64,000 bases of DNA from Clostridium sp. OS1-26 (GTDB lineage: Bacteria; Bacillota; Clostridia; Clostridiales; Clostridiaceae): NCBI RefSeq assembly GCF_030915445.1, contig NZ_CP133264.1, positions 434,001 through 498,000 on the forward strand, read 5' to 3'. Positions 26,544-37,344 of this stretch are shown in pieces. The stretch's first letter is position 1. Every line of letters begins with the position of its first letter. Made by a program: the position numbers and the translations under genes. The notes beneath the pieces are model-generated. The model saw only the letters and a list, made by a program, of their open reading frames with translations, was not told the origin of the DNA and ran no database searches.

Positions 26544-27572
26544 CTAATACACAACAATTTTAGGAACATATATGTTATTAAATAAAAGTAAACAGTAATC
26601 ATCACTCATGCCAGATATATAATCTGCGACACCTCTATATAATCCTTCTTTTTCAACAATATCTATGTAAAATTCAGGCATCTTATCTGGATTCTTAAGA
26701 AAATAATTAAACACTTGCTCTAACACAAACTTTGCCTTATCTCTCTCTGTTTTAAGAACAGTTCCCATATAAACTTTTTGAAACATAAAAGTTCTAAGCT
26801 CTGCTAGAATTTTACCCATTTCATCGCTTAGAGAAACCTTGATTGCACCTTTGCTTATATTGTCTATAGTTGTATATATACAATCTTTAACCAGTGTATC
26901 TATCCTTTGTCCATGCGTATTTCCTAATACTTTTATTAAATTTAATGGAAGTTCTTCCTCACTTAAGAGCTCAGCTCTTATAGAATCATCTATATCATGA
27001 TTCACATAGGCTATTTTATCACTATACCTGACCACTTGCCCTTCTAATGTATGTGCCTTTGAATCAGAATTAGAAAAACCGCTGTGATGCAATATTCCAT
27101 CCAATACTTCTTCAGTGAGATTTAACCCTTTTCCCTGTCTCTCTATTTTTGTTAAAACTCTTATACTATTTTCATTATGTCTAAACCCCTCTGGTAAAAG
27201 TTTGTCCAGAACTTCTTCCCCATTATGAGCAAAAGCTACATGCCCAATATCATGACCTAAAGCAATAGCTTCAATTAAATCCTCATTTAGTCCAATCCCT
27301 TTCCCTATAGTTTTAGCTATTTGAGATACTTCGAGAGTATGGGTAAGTCTTGTTCTATAGTGATCTCCCCAGGTTTTTATATATACTTGCGTTTTATGTT
27401 TAAGTCTTCTAAAAGATTTACTATGTATAATTCTATCTCTGTCAACCATAAATGAGGTTCTAAGTTCATCATTGTTTTCTTCAAAATTTCTTCTCTTTGA
27501 ATTAGAAGAGAACGTTGCCTCTGGAATTAATATAAGTTTTTCGTTTTTTTCTATTCTCTCTCTTAAAATCAT
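26544..27572 (-). CDS. Deoxyguanosinetriphosphate triphosphohydrolase-like HD protein
   Basis: 342 residues from ATG with AGGTG upstream (a GTG three codons earlier is possible). HD-domain metal ligands: [27 protein letters not shown], and a late D in [14 protein letters not shown]. This is the Dgt-type dNTP triphosphohydrolase family, which often sits before dnaG in Clostridia. It cleaves dNTPs to nucleoside and triphosphate; dGTP preference is not certain for this subgroup. Confidence 0.9.
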   Translation of the reverse strand: MILRERIEKNEKLILIPEATFSSNSKRRNFEENNDELRTSFMVDRDRIIHSKSFRRLKHKTQVYIKTWGDHYRTRLTHTLEVSQIAKTIGKGIGLNEDLIEAIALGHDIGHVAFAHNGEEVLDKLLPEGFRHNENSIRVLTKIERQGKGLNLTEEVLDGILHHSGFSNSDSKAHTLEGQVVRYSDKIAYVNHDIDDSIRAELLSEEELPLNLIKVLGNTHGQRIDTLVKDCIYTTIDNISKGAIKVSLSDEMGKILAELRTFMFQKVYMGTVLKTERDKAKFVLEQVFNYFLKNPDKMPEFYIDIVEKEGLYRGVADYISGMSDDYCLLLFNNIYVPKIVVY

Positions 27573-27695
27573 ATAAATCACCTAAATAAATTATTCTATA
27601 TATATATTTAAAACTCCTTTTTTTTAATGAAAATGTATATTGTAAGGATTTTCTTAATATTATTATAAAGAAATAGCTTTTAAGGAGTGTTAATA

Positions 27696-28763
27696 ATGCC
27701 TTATGCGGCTAAAAAATATAATTTAGATTTATTATCTGAAAAAAACGTAAAAAAATACGTACTTCCACACTATAACCTTAATGAAGCAGAAATATCCAGA
27801 ATTAAGTTCAAGGATACGGACAAGCAAAGGGCAGTATATAAAATAGGCTATAATGATAAAAGTTATTGCTTGAAAAAGGTTTACTTTTCAAAGGAGGACC
27901 TACTTTTTGTTTATTCTGCAATAGAGTGGTTATTTAGAAATAATATTAAAGTACCTAAGATACTTTCTACAAATACAAATGACAGATTTGTTAACTATAA
28001 TAATATGTTGTTTATACTCACTCCATGGATAGAAGGTGAAAAATGCAATTATGACCTTAAAGAACATATTTTATTGTCAATAAATAATCTTGCCCGAATG
28101 CATAAGTCATGTAGAAAATTTACGCCTATAGAAGGAAGTACTATGAGAGGAAGCTTTGATAGTATAAATATTTCAATAAGCAAACATTTTCACCAACTGT
28201 TATCTTGTTCTAATTTAGCATTTAGGTATGGAGACAAGTTTTCAAAACTATTTTTACAAAACTTTGAAAACAATCTATTTTTAGCAGAAATAGCTGCGCA
28301 GGTATCATCAACTATAAATAATAATAATCTAAGTAAATCACTGTGCCACTTAGATTATGTAAATAAAAATATAATATTTGATGATAAAAAAAACACCTGG
28401 GTAATTGATTTCGATAAATGCAGCACTGATTATTGCACTCACGATATATCTTATTTTTTAAGAAGACTTTTAAAAAGAGATAGTACTAACTGGGATTTGG
28501 ACCTTACTTTAAACTGCATAAATATTTACGAAAAAATTTGTCCTCTCACTCTAGATGAATACAAATATATTCTAGCATACTTGTCCTTCCCTCAAAAGTT
28601 TTGGAAAATATCAAAAGACTACTACAATAATATAAAGAAATGCAACCATAACTCTTTCTTTTACTTATTAAAGAAGACAGTACAAAGAGATACCGAACAC
28701 TTAAATTTTGTAATAGATTTTGGTAAACATATAGAAAATAAATTTAATACTCGAATAACATAA
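27696..28763 (+). CDS. CotS-family spore coat / kinase-like protein
   Basis: 355 residues from ATG with TAAGGAGTG upstream. Kinase-like fold of the aminoglycoside-phosphotransferase type: a hydrophobic ATP-lobe motif (YCLKKVYF with the Lys), then LCHLDYVNKNIIF as the HxDxxxxN catalytic loop and VIDFDKCSTDY as the metal-binding DFD. This is the CotS/CotI/YutH group of spore coat proteins. It reads divergently from dgt, alone on the plus strand. A sporulation-sigma promoter could not be assigned. Confidence 0.82.
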   Translation: MPYAAKKYNLDLLSEKNVKKYVLPHYNLNEAEISRIKFKDTDKQRAVYKIGYNDKSYCLKKVYFSKEDLLFVYSAIEWLFRNNIKVPKILSTNTNDRFVNYNNMLFILTPWIEGEKCNYDLKEHILLSINNLARMHKSCRKFTPIEGSTMRGSFDSINISISKHFHQLLSCSNLAFRYGDKFSKLFLQNFENNLFLAEIAAQVSSTINNNNLSKSLCHLDYVNKNIIFDDKKNTWVIDFDKCSTDYCTHDISYFLRRLLKRDSTNWDLDLTLNCINIYEKICPLTLDEYKYILAYLSFPQKFWKISKDYYNNIKKCNHNSFFYLLKKTVQRDTEHLNFVIDFGKHIENKFNTRIT

Positions 28764-28767
28764 ACTA

Positions 28768-28798
28768 AAACCCTTGAAAGTTTCAGGGGTTTTTAATT
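28768..28798. terminator. Intrinsic terminator of the CotS-like gene
   Basis: AAAACCCTTGAAA / TTTCAGGGGTTTTT stem, five bases past the stop codon. Confidence 0.85.
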
Positions 28799-28842
28799 TT
28801 TCTTTATTAATATAAATAATTACTATAATTAAATAAAGAATA

Positions 28843-28891
28843 AGAAAGTACAATATAAGTTACTCTTTCTTAATATTGTACTTTCTTTTTA
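28843..28891. terminator. Hairpin between the CotS-like gene and polC
   Basis: 14-bp perfect stem AGAAAGTACAATAT / ATATTGTACTTTCT with a 16-base loop and a T-rich flank. It may end polC transcripts, which come from the other side, in addition to being a backup terminator. Confidence 0.55.
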
Positions 28892-28975
28892 TTATCTAAC
28901 TTTTAGAATAAAGGCCGAAAACTGATAGTCAACCATGTACTTGACGTCATTAACCTATACCAGTACTTTTACTCA

Positions 28976-31900
28976 TTAGATTACATCAAAAAAGCTCATT
29001 TGATCACTTTCAGGAAGACCTTTTAAGCAGCCAAACTTTTTAAGCGAGTCTATAGCAGAATTCCCGATCTTAGCACGTTTTTTTAGATCTTCTATAGAGC
29101 TGATAGGCTTTCCTTCTTGTTCTGCTTCTTGGACCGCATTATATATACCTTCTGCTGCCACGTTTCCCATACCGGCTATACTGCTTATAGGTGGCCTTAT
29201 GCCATCCTCCTCCATTAAGAAGTTTATGGCATGAGATTTATATAAATCAATTGGTAAGAAATTAATGCCCCTCTCATACATTTCTAAAACCAATTCCAAG
29301 TCATCATACATATCCTTATCCTTAGGACCCGCTTGATTACCCATCATTTCAATTTCCTTCATTTTTTCCTTAACTTTCTCTTTGCCGAATATCATAAATT
29401 CTGAATCAAAGGCTTTTGCTCTGATGGAGAAGTATGCTGAATAATATGCCTTAGGTATGTGAACCTTAAACCAAGCTATTCTGAATGCCATCATTACGTA
29501 GGCAGCAGCATGGGCCTTAGGGAACATGTATTTTATCTTTTTACAGGATCCTATGTACCACTCTGGCACCTCGTGCTCCCTCATTAAAGCCTCATATTCC
29601 GGAAATTTTGGGTCTTTTAATGCCTTTCCCTTACGCACCAACTCCATTATCTTAAAGGCTGAATTTGGTGGCAGATTTTGTTTGATAAGATAAACCATGA
29701 TATCATCTCTGGTACATACTGCTTCACTTATGCTGGTAACTATTTTTTGATCGATCAAGTCCTTAGCATTTCCAAGCCACACGTCAGTACCGTGGGAAAG
29801 TCCTGATATACATATTAAATCCATGAAGGTTTTTGGCATTGTATCTAAAAGCATTCCTCTTACGAACTTAGTACCAAATTCAGGAATACCAAAGGTTCCT
29901 ACCTTGGAATTTATCTGCTCTGGCGTTACTCCTAAAGCTTCCGTTGATGAAAATATAGACATAGTAGCCTTATCATCCATCGGTATGGTTTGAGGATCCA
30001 CTCCCGTTAAATCCTGCAGCATTCTTATTACTGTAGGATCGTCGTGGCCCAGTATATCTAGCTTCAATAAGTTCTGATCAATAGAGTGATAGTCAAAATG
30101 TGTTGTTATAATCTCTGAATTTGGGTCATCAGCTGGATGCTGTACAGGGCAAAATTCAAAAATTTCTCTTCCCTTAGGTACAACTATGATTCCACCAGGG
30201 TGTTGCCCTGAAGTTCTTTTTATACCTGTACAGCCCTTTGAAATTCTGAGGACTTCCGCCTTGTTTACTGAAATATTTTTTTCATCATAATACTTTTTCA
30301 CATATCCAAAGGCTGTTTTTTCTGCTATGGTACCTATGGTTCCAGCCTTAAAGGTTGTGCCCTTTCCAAAGATAACCTCTGTGTATTTATGGGCTTTTGC
30401 CTGATACTCTCCTGAAAAGTTTAAGTCTATATCCGGCTCCTTATCTCCATTGAAGCCTAAGAAGGTTTCGAAAGGGATATCTATACCGTCCTTAGCTAAG
30501 TTTTCTCCACAAACAGGGCAAGCCTTATCTGGCAAGTCAAAGCCAAGTTTAATGCCGTAATCCTCAAAGTCTGAATACTTGCATTTTGGACACCTGTAAT
30601 GTGGCGGCAGAGCGTTTACTTCCGTTATACCGGTCATATATGCAACGACAGATGAACCAACAGATCCTCTGGAACCTACCAGATAACCATCCTCATTTGA
30701 TTTCCAAACCAGCTTTTGAGCTATAATGTACATCACGGAGAAACCATTTTTTATAATGGAATCCAGCTCTTTCTCTAGTCTTTTCTGAACAAGTTCAGGA
30801 AGTGTATCTCCATAAAGCTCATGAGCCTTTTCAAAAGTAATATCCTTAATGGTCTGCTCACAGCCATCTATGTGTGGTGTAGCTTTATCTGGCGAAATAG
30901 GACTAATCTGCTCACACATATCTGCTATCAAATTGGTATTTGTTACAACAACCTCATAGGCCTTTTCTGCTCCTAAATATGAAAATTCTCTAAGCATCTC
31001 CTCAGTAGTTCTTAAATATAATGGAGCCTGATTATCTGCATCCTTAAAACCCTGTCCTGCCTCCAGTATACGTCTGTATATCTCATCCTCAGGATCCATG
31101 AAATGAACGTCTCCTGTGGCAACTATAGGTTTATTTAATTTTTCTCCAAGAGCTACAATTTTTTTATTGATTTCCTTTAGATATTCTTTATTAGGAACCT
31201 GCTCTTGCCTTACTAAATAATCATTGTTTCCAAGAGGCTGGATTTCTAAGTAATCATATTCCTCAGCAATAGCTTCAATTTCCTCATCGGATTTTCCAAG
31301 AAGTATTGACTGATACAATTCCCCTTCACTGCAGGCACTTCCAAGAATTAAGCCCTCAGAATATTTTTTTAACATGCTCTTTAATATACGCGGTTTTTTA
31401 TAAAAATAATCTAAATTAGAATAGGATACTAGTCTATATAAATTCTTTAAGCCCTCATAATTCTTTGCGAATATTATTGCATGATAAGTTTTAAGCTTTT
31501 TATAGGCTTCCTTCTTTGCAACTTCATCAGATCCGTATACATCTATATCCTCAAGAGTTTTTGCGCCTCTTTCCTTTAACTTTTCAAGCATTATCTTAAA
31601 GACCTTAACTGTGGTATCCACGTCATCTAAGGCTCTATGTGCAACCTCTACCTTTATACCAAGGTTTTTAGCGATTCTTCCTAATTTATAGGTTTTAAAT
31701 TCAGGGAAGAGTTCCTGAGCTAAGGTCAAGGTATCCAAATATGTGAAGTCGAAGTCATATCCTAAAACTTTTGCATTATGCTTTAAAAAGTTTATATCAA
31801 ATCCAGCATTATGGGCAACCAAGACACTTCCCTCAATAAACTCCAGCATTTTAGGAAATACCTTATCTATGGTTTCTGCATCCTTTACCATATCATTAGT

Positions 31901-33358
31901 TATATTTGTAATCTCTACAACTCTTGGTGGAATAGGCTTTTCAGGATTTACAAAACAGCTAAAGCTGTCTACTACCTTTCCATCCTTAAATTTCATAATT
32001 CCTATTTCAGTAATTTTTTCTGTTACTGGTGAAAAACCTGTGGTTTCTAAGTCTAACACACAATAGGTGGTATCTATACTCTGTCCCTTAGGGTTTGTTA
32101 CAGAAGGTTTTTTATCTGGCGCTAAATAGGCCTCCACTCCATATATAACCTTCATGTCTGGATTATCTCTTCCAAGAAGCTTATGTGCATCAGGAAACGA
32201 CTGCACCACTCCATGATCCGTTATGGCAATGGCTTTCATGCCCCAGCTCATGGCTCTCTTAATCAAATCAGAGGCACCGGTCATAGCATCCATCTGACTC
32301 ATTTGTGTATGCATATGCAGTTCTACTCTCTTAACTTCAGCATTATCCTGCCTCTTAGTCTTCTTTATGCCTTCTGTTTCTATTATAATATTAGCGATCA
32401 TCTCAACTTCACCAGAAAACTGGCTATAGCCTGCATTTCCAGCAATCCTAACACCTTTAGCTTTTTTAAGTCTAGATGTTACCTCACCCTCATCACCAGG
32501 CTTTAAAAAGGACTTACAGGTCATGGAGCTTGATCCGTCATATAAGTCAAAGGAAACTAATGTTTTTCCGCTTCTTAATTCCTTTGCCTCCATATTGGAT
32601 ATTTCACCCTCTAAAACTACCCTACCCTCATCTGGTGTAATATCTGTAATTTTTATTACAGGTTCCTTAATTTTAGAGCTTCTGCCTAATATCAAGAATG
32701 GATCGTCTTTTTTATCGGTGTTTTCTGCTTTTCCTTCTTGTTTCTTTTCCGGTTTCCATTCTTGTTTCTTTTCTGCGGCTTCCTTAGGCAACTTAGGAAT
32801 ATTATTGCTTGGTGCTGCCTTAATTTCCTTTTGAACAATCAGCAGTTCCTTTGCAAATGTTTCATCTTGCATTCTTATAAATTCTTCACAGCTTACATTA
32901 TCAACAAAATTTATTTTATATGCTGTGCCGTACAAGTTTTTTATGGCATCATGAATTTTTTTATCATAGCCCATGGATTTTAAAAATCCTGATGCTGCCA
33001 TATTAAAATTAAAATTTATGATATTTTCAACCACTTCATATTCACTATTATTTAGCACAGCTTTTAAGGCAGGATATTTATCCGCTACTGCAAATACAAT
33101 ATTTTGCAATTCCTCTTCTATGGGCTTTTTATTCGTTCCCTCAGCATATTTTACAGCTATTTTAGAATCTTTTAATACAAACCTTTCTTTTATAAACTTA
33201 TTAAGACCTTCAAATTCTCTTATTTCAATATATTTATCTGAGCTGATTTTCATTTCCAGAGTTTTAGTTTTTTTGCTTAAGACTACCGATTCCACAATGG
33301 CAGTATTTATATTGCCCTCAGCTTCATAATCACTAAAAATTTCATTTATTTTTTTCAT
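28976..33358 (-). CDS. polC: DNA polymerase III alpha subunit, PolC type
   Basis: 1460 residues from ATG with AAAGGG upstream; the frame is open for 40 more codons but the extension is non-homologous in character. Order: N-terminal domain, OB fold (VVLEGEISNMEAKELRSGK), PHP domain (VELHMHTQMSQMDAMTG) split by a DEDD 3'-5' exonuclease (VLDLETTGFSP, AHNAGFD, HRALDD), zinc motif CPKCKYSDFED ... CPVCG, then the polymerase palm with EPDIDLNF and the C-terminal fingers (GQHPGGIIVVP). This is the replicative polymerase of low-GC Gram-positives. It lies after ppdK here and is separated from it by a terminator. Confidence 0.98.
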   Translation of the reverse strand: MKKINEIFSDYEAEGNINTAIVESVVLSKKTKTLEMKISSDKYIEIREFEGLNKFIKERFVLKDSKIAVKYAEGTNKKPIEEELQNIVFAVADKYPALKAVLNNSEYEVVENIINFNFNMAASGFLKSMGYDKKIHDAIKNLYGTAYKINFVDNVSCEEFIRMQDETFAKELLIVQKEIKAAPSNNIPKLPKEAAEKKQEWKPEKKQEGKAENTDKKDDPFLILGRSSKIKEPVIKITDITPDEGRVVLEGEISNMEAKELRSGKTLVSFDLYDGSSSMTCKSFLKPGDEGEVTSRLKKAKGVRIAGNAGYSQFSGEVEMIANIIIETEGIKKTKRQDNAEVKRVELHMHTQMSQMDAMTGASDLIKRAMSWGMKAIAITDHGVVQSFPDAHKLLGRDNPDMKVIYGVEAYLAPDKKPSVTNPKGQSIDTTYCVLDLETTGFSPVTEKITEIGIMKFKDGKVVDSFSCFVNPEKPIPPRVVEITNITNDMVKDAETIDKVFPKMLEFIEGSVLVAHNAGFDINFLKHNAKVLGYDFDFTYLDTLTLAQELFPEFKTYKLGRIAKNLGIKVEVAHRALDDVDTTVKVFKIMLEKLKERGAKTLEDIDVYGSDEVAKKEAYKKLKTYHAIIFAKNYEGLKNLYRLVSYSNLDYFYKKPRILKSMLKKYSEGLILGSACSEGELYQSILLGKSDEEIEAIAEEYDYLEIQPLGNNDYLVRQEQVPNKEYLKEINKKIVALGEKLNKPIVATGDVHFMDPEDEIYRRILEAGQGFKDADNQAPLYLRTTEEMLREFSYLGAEKAYEVVVTNTNLIADMCEQISPISPDKATPHIDGCEQTIKDITFEKAHELYGDTLPELVQKRLEKELDSIIKNGFSVMYIIAQKLVWKSNEDGYLVGSRGSVGSSVVAYMTGITEVNALPPHYRCPKCKYSDFEDYGIKLGFDLPDKACPVCGENLAKDGIDIPFETFLGFNGDKEPDIDLNFSGEYQAKAHKYTEVIFGKGTTFKAGTIGTIAEKTAFGYVKKYYDEKNISVNKAEVLRISKGCTGIKRTSGQHPGGIIVVPKGREIFEFCPVQHPADDPNSEIITTHFDYHSIDQNLLKLDILGHDDPTVIRMLQDLTGVDPQTIPMDDKATMSIFSSTEALGVTPEQINSKVGTFGIPEFGTKFVRGMLLDTMPKTFMDLICISGLSHGTDVWLGNAKDLIDQKIVTSISEAVCTRDDIMVYLIKQNLPPNSAFKIMELVRKGKALKDPKFPEYEALMREHEVPEWYIGSCKKIKYMFPKAHAAAYVMMAFRIAWFKVHIPKAYYSAYFSIRAKAFDSEFMIFGKEKVKEKMKEIEMMGNQAGPKDKDMYDDLELVLEMYERGINFLPIDLYKSHAINFLMEEDGIRPPISSIAGMGNVAAEGIYNAVQEAEQEGKPISSIEDLKKRAKIGNSAIDSLKKFGCLKGLPESDQMSFFDVI

Positions 33359-33453
33359 ACTACCCTTTAACCTTCTCTCAAAAATTTTTAGTACGTTACT
33401 ATTATATAAGATAGGCTTATGCTTTGTCATGTAGGAAAAAAATGTAAATACAT

Positions 33454-33505
33454 AAAAAATCAGGAAAGTTTTCTGCAAATGGAGAAAACTACTTCCTGAC
33501 TTTTT
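33454..33505 (-). terminator. ppdK terminator
   Basis: Minus strand AGTCAGGAA-AGTTTTCT / AGAAAACT-TCCTGA stem followed by T6, 20 bases past the ppdK stop and upstream of polC. Confidence 0.8.
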
Positions 33506-33523
33506 ATCAACTTATTATTGATT

Positions 33524-36166
33524 TTACTTTACAGATTGTCTTGGATTTTTAACCTGTGACTGTGCTGCTGCAAGTCTTGCTACTGGAACTCTAAATGGCG
33601 AACATGATACATAGTCTAATCCTACATTGTGGCAGAATTCAACTGAAGATGGATCTCCACCATGCTCTCCACATATTCCAAGATGGATATCTGGTCTTGC
33701 TTTTCTTCCAAGCTCTGCAGCCATTTTAACAAGTTTACCTACTCCAACTTGATCTAATTTGGCAAATGGATCAGATTCATATATTTTCTTATCATAATAA
33801 TCCTTTAGGAATTTGCCAGCATCATCTCTTGAGAATCCAAATGTCATTTGAGTTAAATCATTTGTTCCAAAAGAGAAGAATTCCGCTTCCTTTGCAATTT
33901 CATCTGCAGTAAGAGCTGCTCTTGGTATTTCTATCATAGTACCTACTAGATACTTCATATTAACGCCTGATCTAGATATAATCTCATCAGCTATTCTTAC
34001 AACTATATCTTTTACAAATTTTAATTCCTTTAATTCACCAACAAGTGGTATCATTATTTCTGGAACAATATCATAACCTTTTCTCTTCTTAACATCTATA
34101 GCAGCTTCTATTATAGCTGTAGACTGCATTTCTGCCATTTCAGGATAAGATACTGGTAAACGACATCCTCTATGCCCCATCATTGGATTAAATTCATGTA
34201 ATGACTCTACAGTTGATTTCAAATCCTCAAAGCTTATACCCATCTCTTTAGCTAAATCCCTTATATCTTCATCTTCCTGAGGTAGGAATTCATGAAGTGG
34301 TGGATCTAAAAGTCTAATAGTCACTGGTCTATCTTCCATAGCCTCATATATGCCAATAAAGTCCTCTTTTTGCATTGGTAACAGTTTATCTAAAGCCTTT
34401 CTTCTTTGCTCTTCTGTTTTAGATAATATCATTTCTCTAACTGCTGGTATTCTATCTTCATCAAAGAACATATGCTCAGTTCTACAAAGACCTATTCCCT
34501 GTGCACCAAATTTAATTGCCTGACTAGCGTCTCTTGGCGTATCAGCGTTAGTTCTAACTTTTAATGCTCTAATTTCATCAGCCCATGCCATATATATTCC
34601 AAAGTATCCGCTTATTTCAGGCTCAACAGTTTTAATTGCTTGACCATATACATTTCCTGTACTGCCATCAAGTGATATATAGTCTCCTTCGTGATATACT
34701 TTTCCAGCAACTTCAAACATTTTTGCATCTTCATTAATTTTTACATCTCCGCAGCCGGCTACACAGCATGTTCCCATTCCTCTAGCAACAACCGCTGCAT
34801 GTGATGTCATTCCACCTCTTGCAGTAAGTATACCTTCAGCAGCTACCATGCCTTCTATATCTTCTGGTGAAGTCTCTAATCTTACCAATACTACTTTTTC
34901 TCCCTGTTCATGATGCATCTTTGCATCTTCAGCAGTGAAATAAACCTTACCACAAGCAGCTCCTGGTGAAGCTGGTAAACCTTTCGCTATCACTTGAGCA
35001 TTCTTAATCTCATCTTGGTCAAAATTTGGGTGCAAAAGTGAATCCAATTGTTTAGGATCTACCTTTAGCATAGCCTCTTCTTTTGTTATAAGTCCTTCTT
35101 CAACCATTTCAACAGCTATTTTTAATGCAGCTTGAGCTGTTCTCTTACCATTTCTAGTTTGTAAGAAGTATAATTTACCTTGTTCTATTGTAAACTCCAT
35201 ATCTTGCATGTCTTTATAATGATTTTCTAATCTATTTGCTATATCCATAAATTGTTTATAGCAATCTGGTAAATCCTCATGTAATTTTGTTATCGGTTGA
35301 GGAGTTCTGATTCCAGCAACTACATCTTCCCCCTGCGCATTTATTAGATACTCTCCAAATATTAGTTTTTCTCCTGTGGCAGGATTTCTTGTAAATGCAA
35401 CTCCAGTTCCTGATGTTTCTCCCATATTACCAAATACCATCGATTGGACGTTTACAGCTGTACCCCAATCACCTGGTATGTCATTTAACCTTCTGTAAAC
35501 TATAGCTCTTGGATTATCCCAAGATCTAAAAACAGCTGTTACAGCTTCTAGTAATTGTTCTTTTGGTTCCTGTGGAAATTCTTTTCCCATTTCTTTTCTA
35601 TATAAAGCTTTATATTTTTTAACTACATCTTTTAAATCTGATGCATTTAAATCTGTATCAAATTTTGCTCCTTTTGATTCCTTTGCTTCATCTAGTATGT
35701 CTTCAAATCTTCTTTTTTCGATTCCCATAACAACATCTGAGAACATTTGTATAAATCTTCTGTAAGAGTCATATGCGAATCTTTCATTGTTAGTAAGCCT
35801 TAGTAATCCTTCTACAGTTTCGTCATTTAATCCTAAATTTAATATTGTATCCATCATACCAGGCATAGAAGCTCTTGCTCCTGATCTTACAGAAACAAGT
35901 AAAGGATTTTCTATATTGCCAAATTTCTTTCCAGTTAACTTTTCTATATTAGACAGTGAAGTATAAATTTGCTCTACAATATCATTAGATAATTTTTTAC
36001 CATCTTCATAATATTTGGTACATGCTTCTGTGGATACTGTAAATCCTTGCGGAACAGTTATCCCTAAATTTGTCATTTCTGCAAGGTTAGCCCCTTTTCC
36101 TCCAAGCAAGTTCTTCATGCTTGCATTCCCTTCGTTAAAAAGGTATACGTATTTTTTACTAGCCAT
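33524..36166 (-). CDS. ppdK: Pyruvate, phosphate dikinase
   Basis: 880 residues, full length. Catalyses pyruvate + ATP + Pi to PEP + AMP + PPi (reversible). ATP-grasp N-terminal domain (LLGGKGANLAEM, SVRSGARASMPGMMDTILN), swivelling phosphohistidine domain (TARGGMTSHAAVVARGMG with the catalytic His) and the PEP-binding TIM barrel (GICGEHGGDP). A GGGG-rich ribosome binding site precedes ATG. Directly downstream of the gene for the CcpN-type repressor, in the same direction, with 74 bases between them. Confidence 0.97.
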   Translation of the reverse strand: MASKKYVYLFNEGNASMKNLLGGKGANLAEMTNLGITVPQGFTVSTEACTKYYEDGKKLSNDIVEQIYTSLSNIEKLTGKKFGNIENPLLVSVRSGARASMPGMMDTILNLGLNDETVEGLLRLTNNERFAYDSYRRFIQMFSDVVMGIEKRRFEDILDEAKESKGAKFDTDLNASDLKDVVKKYKALYRKEMGKEFPQEPKEQLLEAVTAVFRSWDNPRAIVYRRLNDIPGDWGTAVNVQSMVFGNMGETSGTGVAFTRNPATGEKLIFGEYLINAQGEDVVAGIRTPQPITKLHEDLPDCYKQFMDIANRLENHYKDMQDMEFTIEQGKLYFLQTRNGKRTAQAALKIAVEMVEEGLITKEEAMLKVDPKQLDSLLHPNFDQDEIKNAQVIAKGLPASPGAACGKVYFTAEDAKMHHEQGEKVVLVRLETSPEDIEGMVAAEGILTARGGMTSHAAVVARGMGTCCVAGCGDVKINEDAKMFEVAGKVYHEGDYISLDGSTGNVYGQAIKTVEPEISGYFGIYMAWADEIRALKVRTNADTPRDASQAIKFGAQGIGLCRTEHMFFDEDRIPAVREMILSKTEEQRRKALDKLLPMQKEDFIGIYEAMEDRPVTIRLLDPPLHEFLPQEDEDIRDLAKEMGISFEDLKSTVESLHEFNPMMGHRGCRLPVSYPEMAEMQSTAIIEAAIDVKKRKGYDIVPEIMIPLVGELKELKFVKDIVVRIADEIISRSGVNMKYLVGTMIEIPRAALTADEIAKEAEFFSFGTNDLTQMTFGFSRDDAGKFLKDYYDKKIYESDPFAKLDQVGVGKLVKMAAELGRKARPDIHLGICGEHGGDPSSVEFCHNVGLDYVSCSPFRVPVARLAAAQSQVKNPRQSVK

Positions 36167-36239
36167 AAAGTAACATCCCCTCTTTAAAATATTTTTCAGT
36201 GTTTTGTATATATTAACGGATGTTTATCCGTTATTTAAA

Positions 36240-36881
36240 TTAACTATTTTCTCCCATTTTTACAAATAACCTTGTAATATTAGTTTTAGAAACTTTTCCT
36301 ACAATTTTTACAGCTTCCTTTGTACCTATATATGTTTTTTCTACAACTGGAAGACTGTCTACTTCATGCTCCATAATTTTTAGAGCAGCTAAGTATGCAA
36401 TATCTTCTTTTTCAACAAAAACTATGTTAGGCATTCTTGTCATTATTATACCTACTGGTACTTTATGAATATCCGTACCACCCATAGCTATTTTTAAAAA
36501 GTCCTTTCTAGATACGGCTCCAGTAAGTAATCCATTATTTTCAATGAATAATGTACCAACATCATTTAAAAATAAATGTACTATAGCGTCATATACAGTT
36601 GTATTTTCATCAACTACTACTGGCTTTGACATTATATCCTTTACTTTAATATTGCGAATATAATCGTAGATTAAACTATGAGAGGGCTTTTGGGAATATA
36701 CATAACCTACCTTTGGCTTTGCTTCTAAAATGCCTGTCATAGTAAGAATTGCCAAATCTGGTCTTAACGCAGCCCTTGTTACACTAAGTTTAGATGCAAG
36801 CTGTTCGCTTGTAATAGGCTCTGTTTCTTTAACTAACTTTATTATTTGTTCTTGCCTCGGTGATAATTTAATAGTAATCAC
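36240..36881 (-). CDS. ccpN: CcpN-type CBS-domain transcriptional repressor
   Basis: 213 residues. Winged helix-turn-helix at residues 5-60 (SPRQEQIIKLVKE, LSVTRAALRPDLAILTMTG) and two CBS domains (MSKPVVVDENTTVYDAI; MTRMPNIVFVEKEDIAYLAALKIMEHEVDSLPVV). This matches CcpN/YqzB, which in B. subtilis represses gluconeogenic genes and lies beside the PEP-synthetase/dikinase regulatory gene. GTG start; GGAGG lies immediately before it, which is closer than usual, so the start is slightly unsure. It likely controls ppdK. The PPDK regulatory kinase (YqfL-like) gene is not present in this stretch. Confidence 0.88.
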   Translation of the reverse strand: MITIKLSPRQEQIIKLVKETEPITSEQLASKLSVTRAALRPDLAILTMTGILEAKPKVGYVYSQKPSHSLIYDYIRNIKVKDIMSKPVVVDENTTVYDAIVHLFLNDVGTLFIENNGLLTGAVSRKDFLKIAMGGTDIHKVPVGIIMTRMPNIVFVEKEDIAYLAALKIMEHEVDSLPVVEKTYIGTKEAVKIVGKVSKTNITRLFVKMGENS

Positions 36882-37344
36882 CCTCCCTCTTAATAAATAG
36901 CCTAAGGGATTTTTCCAAAGTAAAATAGTCTCCCTTAATTAGCTACACATCTTGTTGATATACTATATATTCGCTTGAAGCTAATTATAACACACATTTA
37001 AGCAAATAGTATAGCACTTTTAAAAATTTAGTTCTTTTTTTGAATTTTTTTTAAATGAATTATGTAATTTTCTGAAAAATATTTTATGGTGGCTAACCCC
37101 TGTAATTAATAATTATATATTAATTATATATTATAACATTATCACTAAATAGTATGTTGTATTATAAAATTTTAATTTTTTAACGCTATAAAAAGTCAGC
37201 AATAGAAATATTGTTAGCTGACTTTTTAATATGTTTTCTTCATTAGTATATTATTTATTTTTATTTAAATTTTCTTAGATTTATTCATGATTAATTTACA
37301 TTTTTTTGTTAAGATTATTATTAAACTTAAAATTAACAGCTATT
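36882..37344. other. Intergenic region with one terminator
   Basis: 463 bases without a convincing gene; the only clear feature is the hairpin at 37190-37227, which ends the DUF4342 gene. The rest is AT-rich and includes palindromic TAATTATATATTAATTATATA (about 37107-37129). Confidence 0.45.
37190..37227. terminator. Intrinsic terminator after the DUF4342 gene
   Basis: AAAAAGTCAGC / GCTGACTTTTT stem with an inner AACAATA/TATTG pairing; symmetrical T-runs allow use from both sides. Confidence 0.8.

Noticed and set aside
28976-33478. Longer N-terminus for PolC (40 more residues)
   Set aside because: The extension runs through the upstream promoter/terminator area, lacks homology-like composition, and a ribosome binding site (AAAGGG) precedes the inner ATG.
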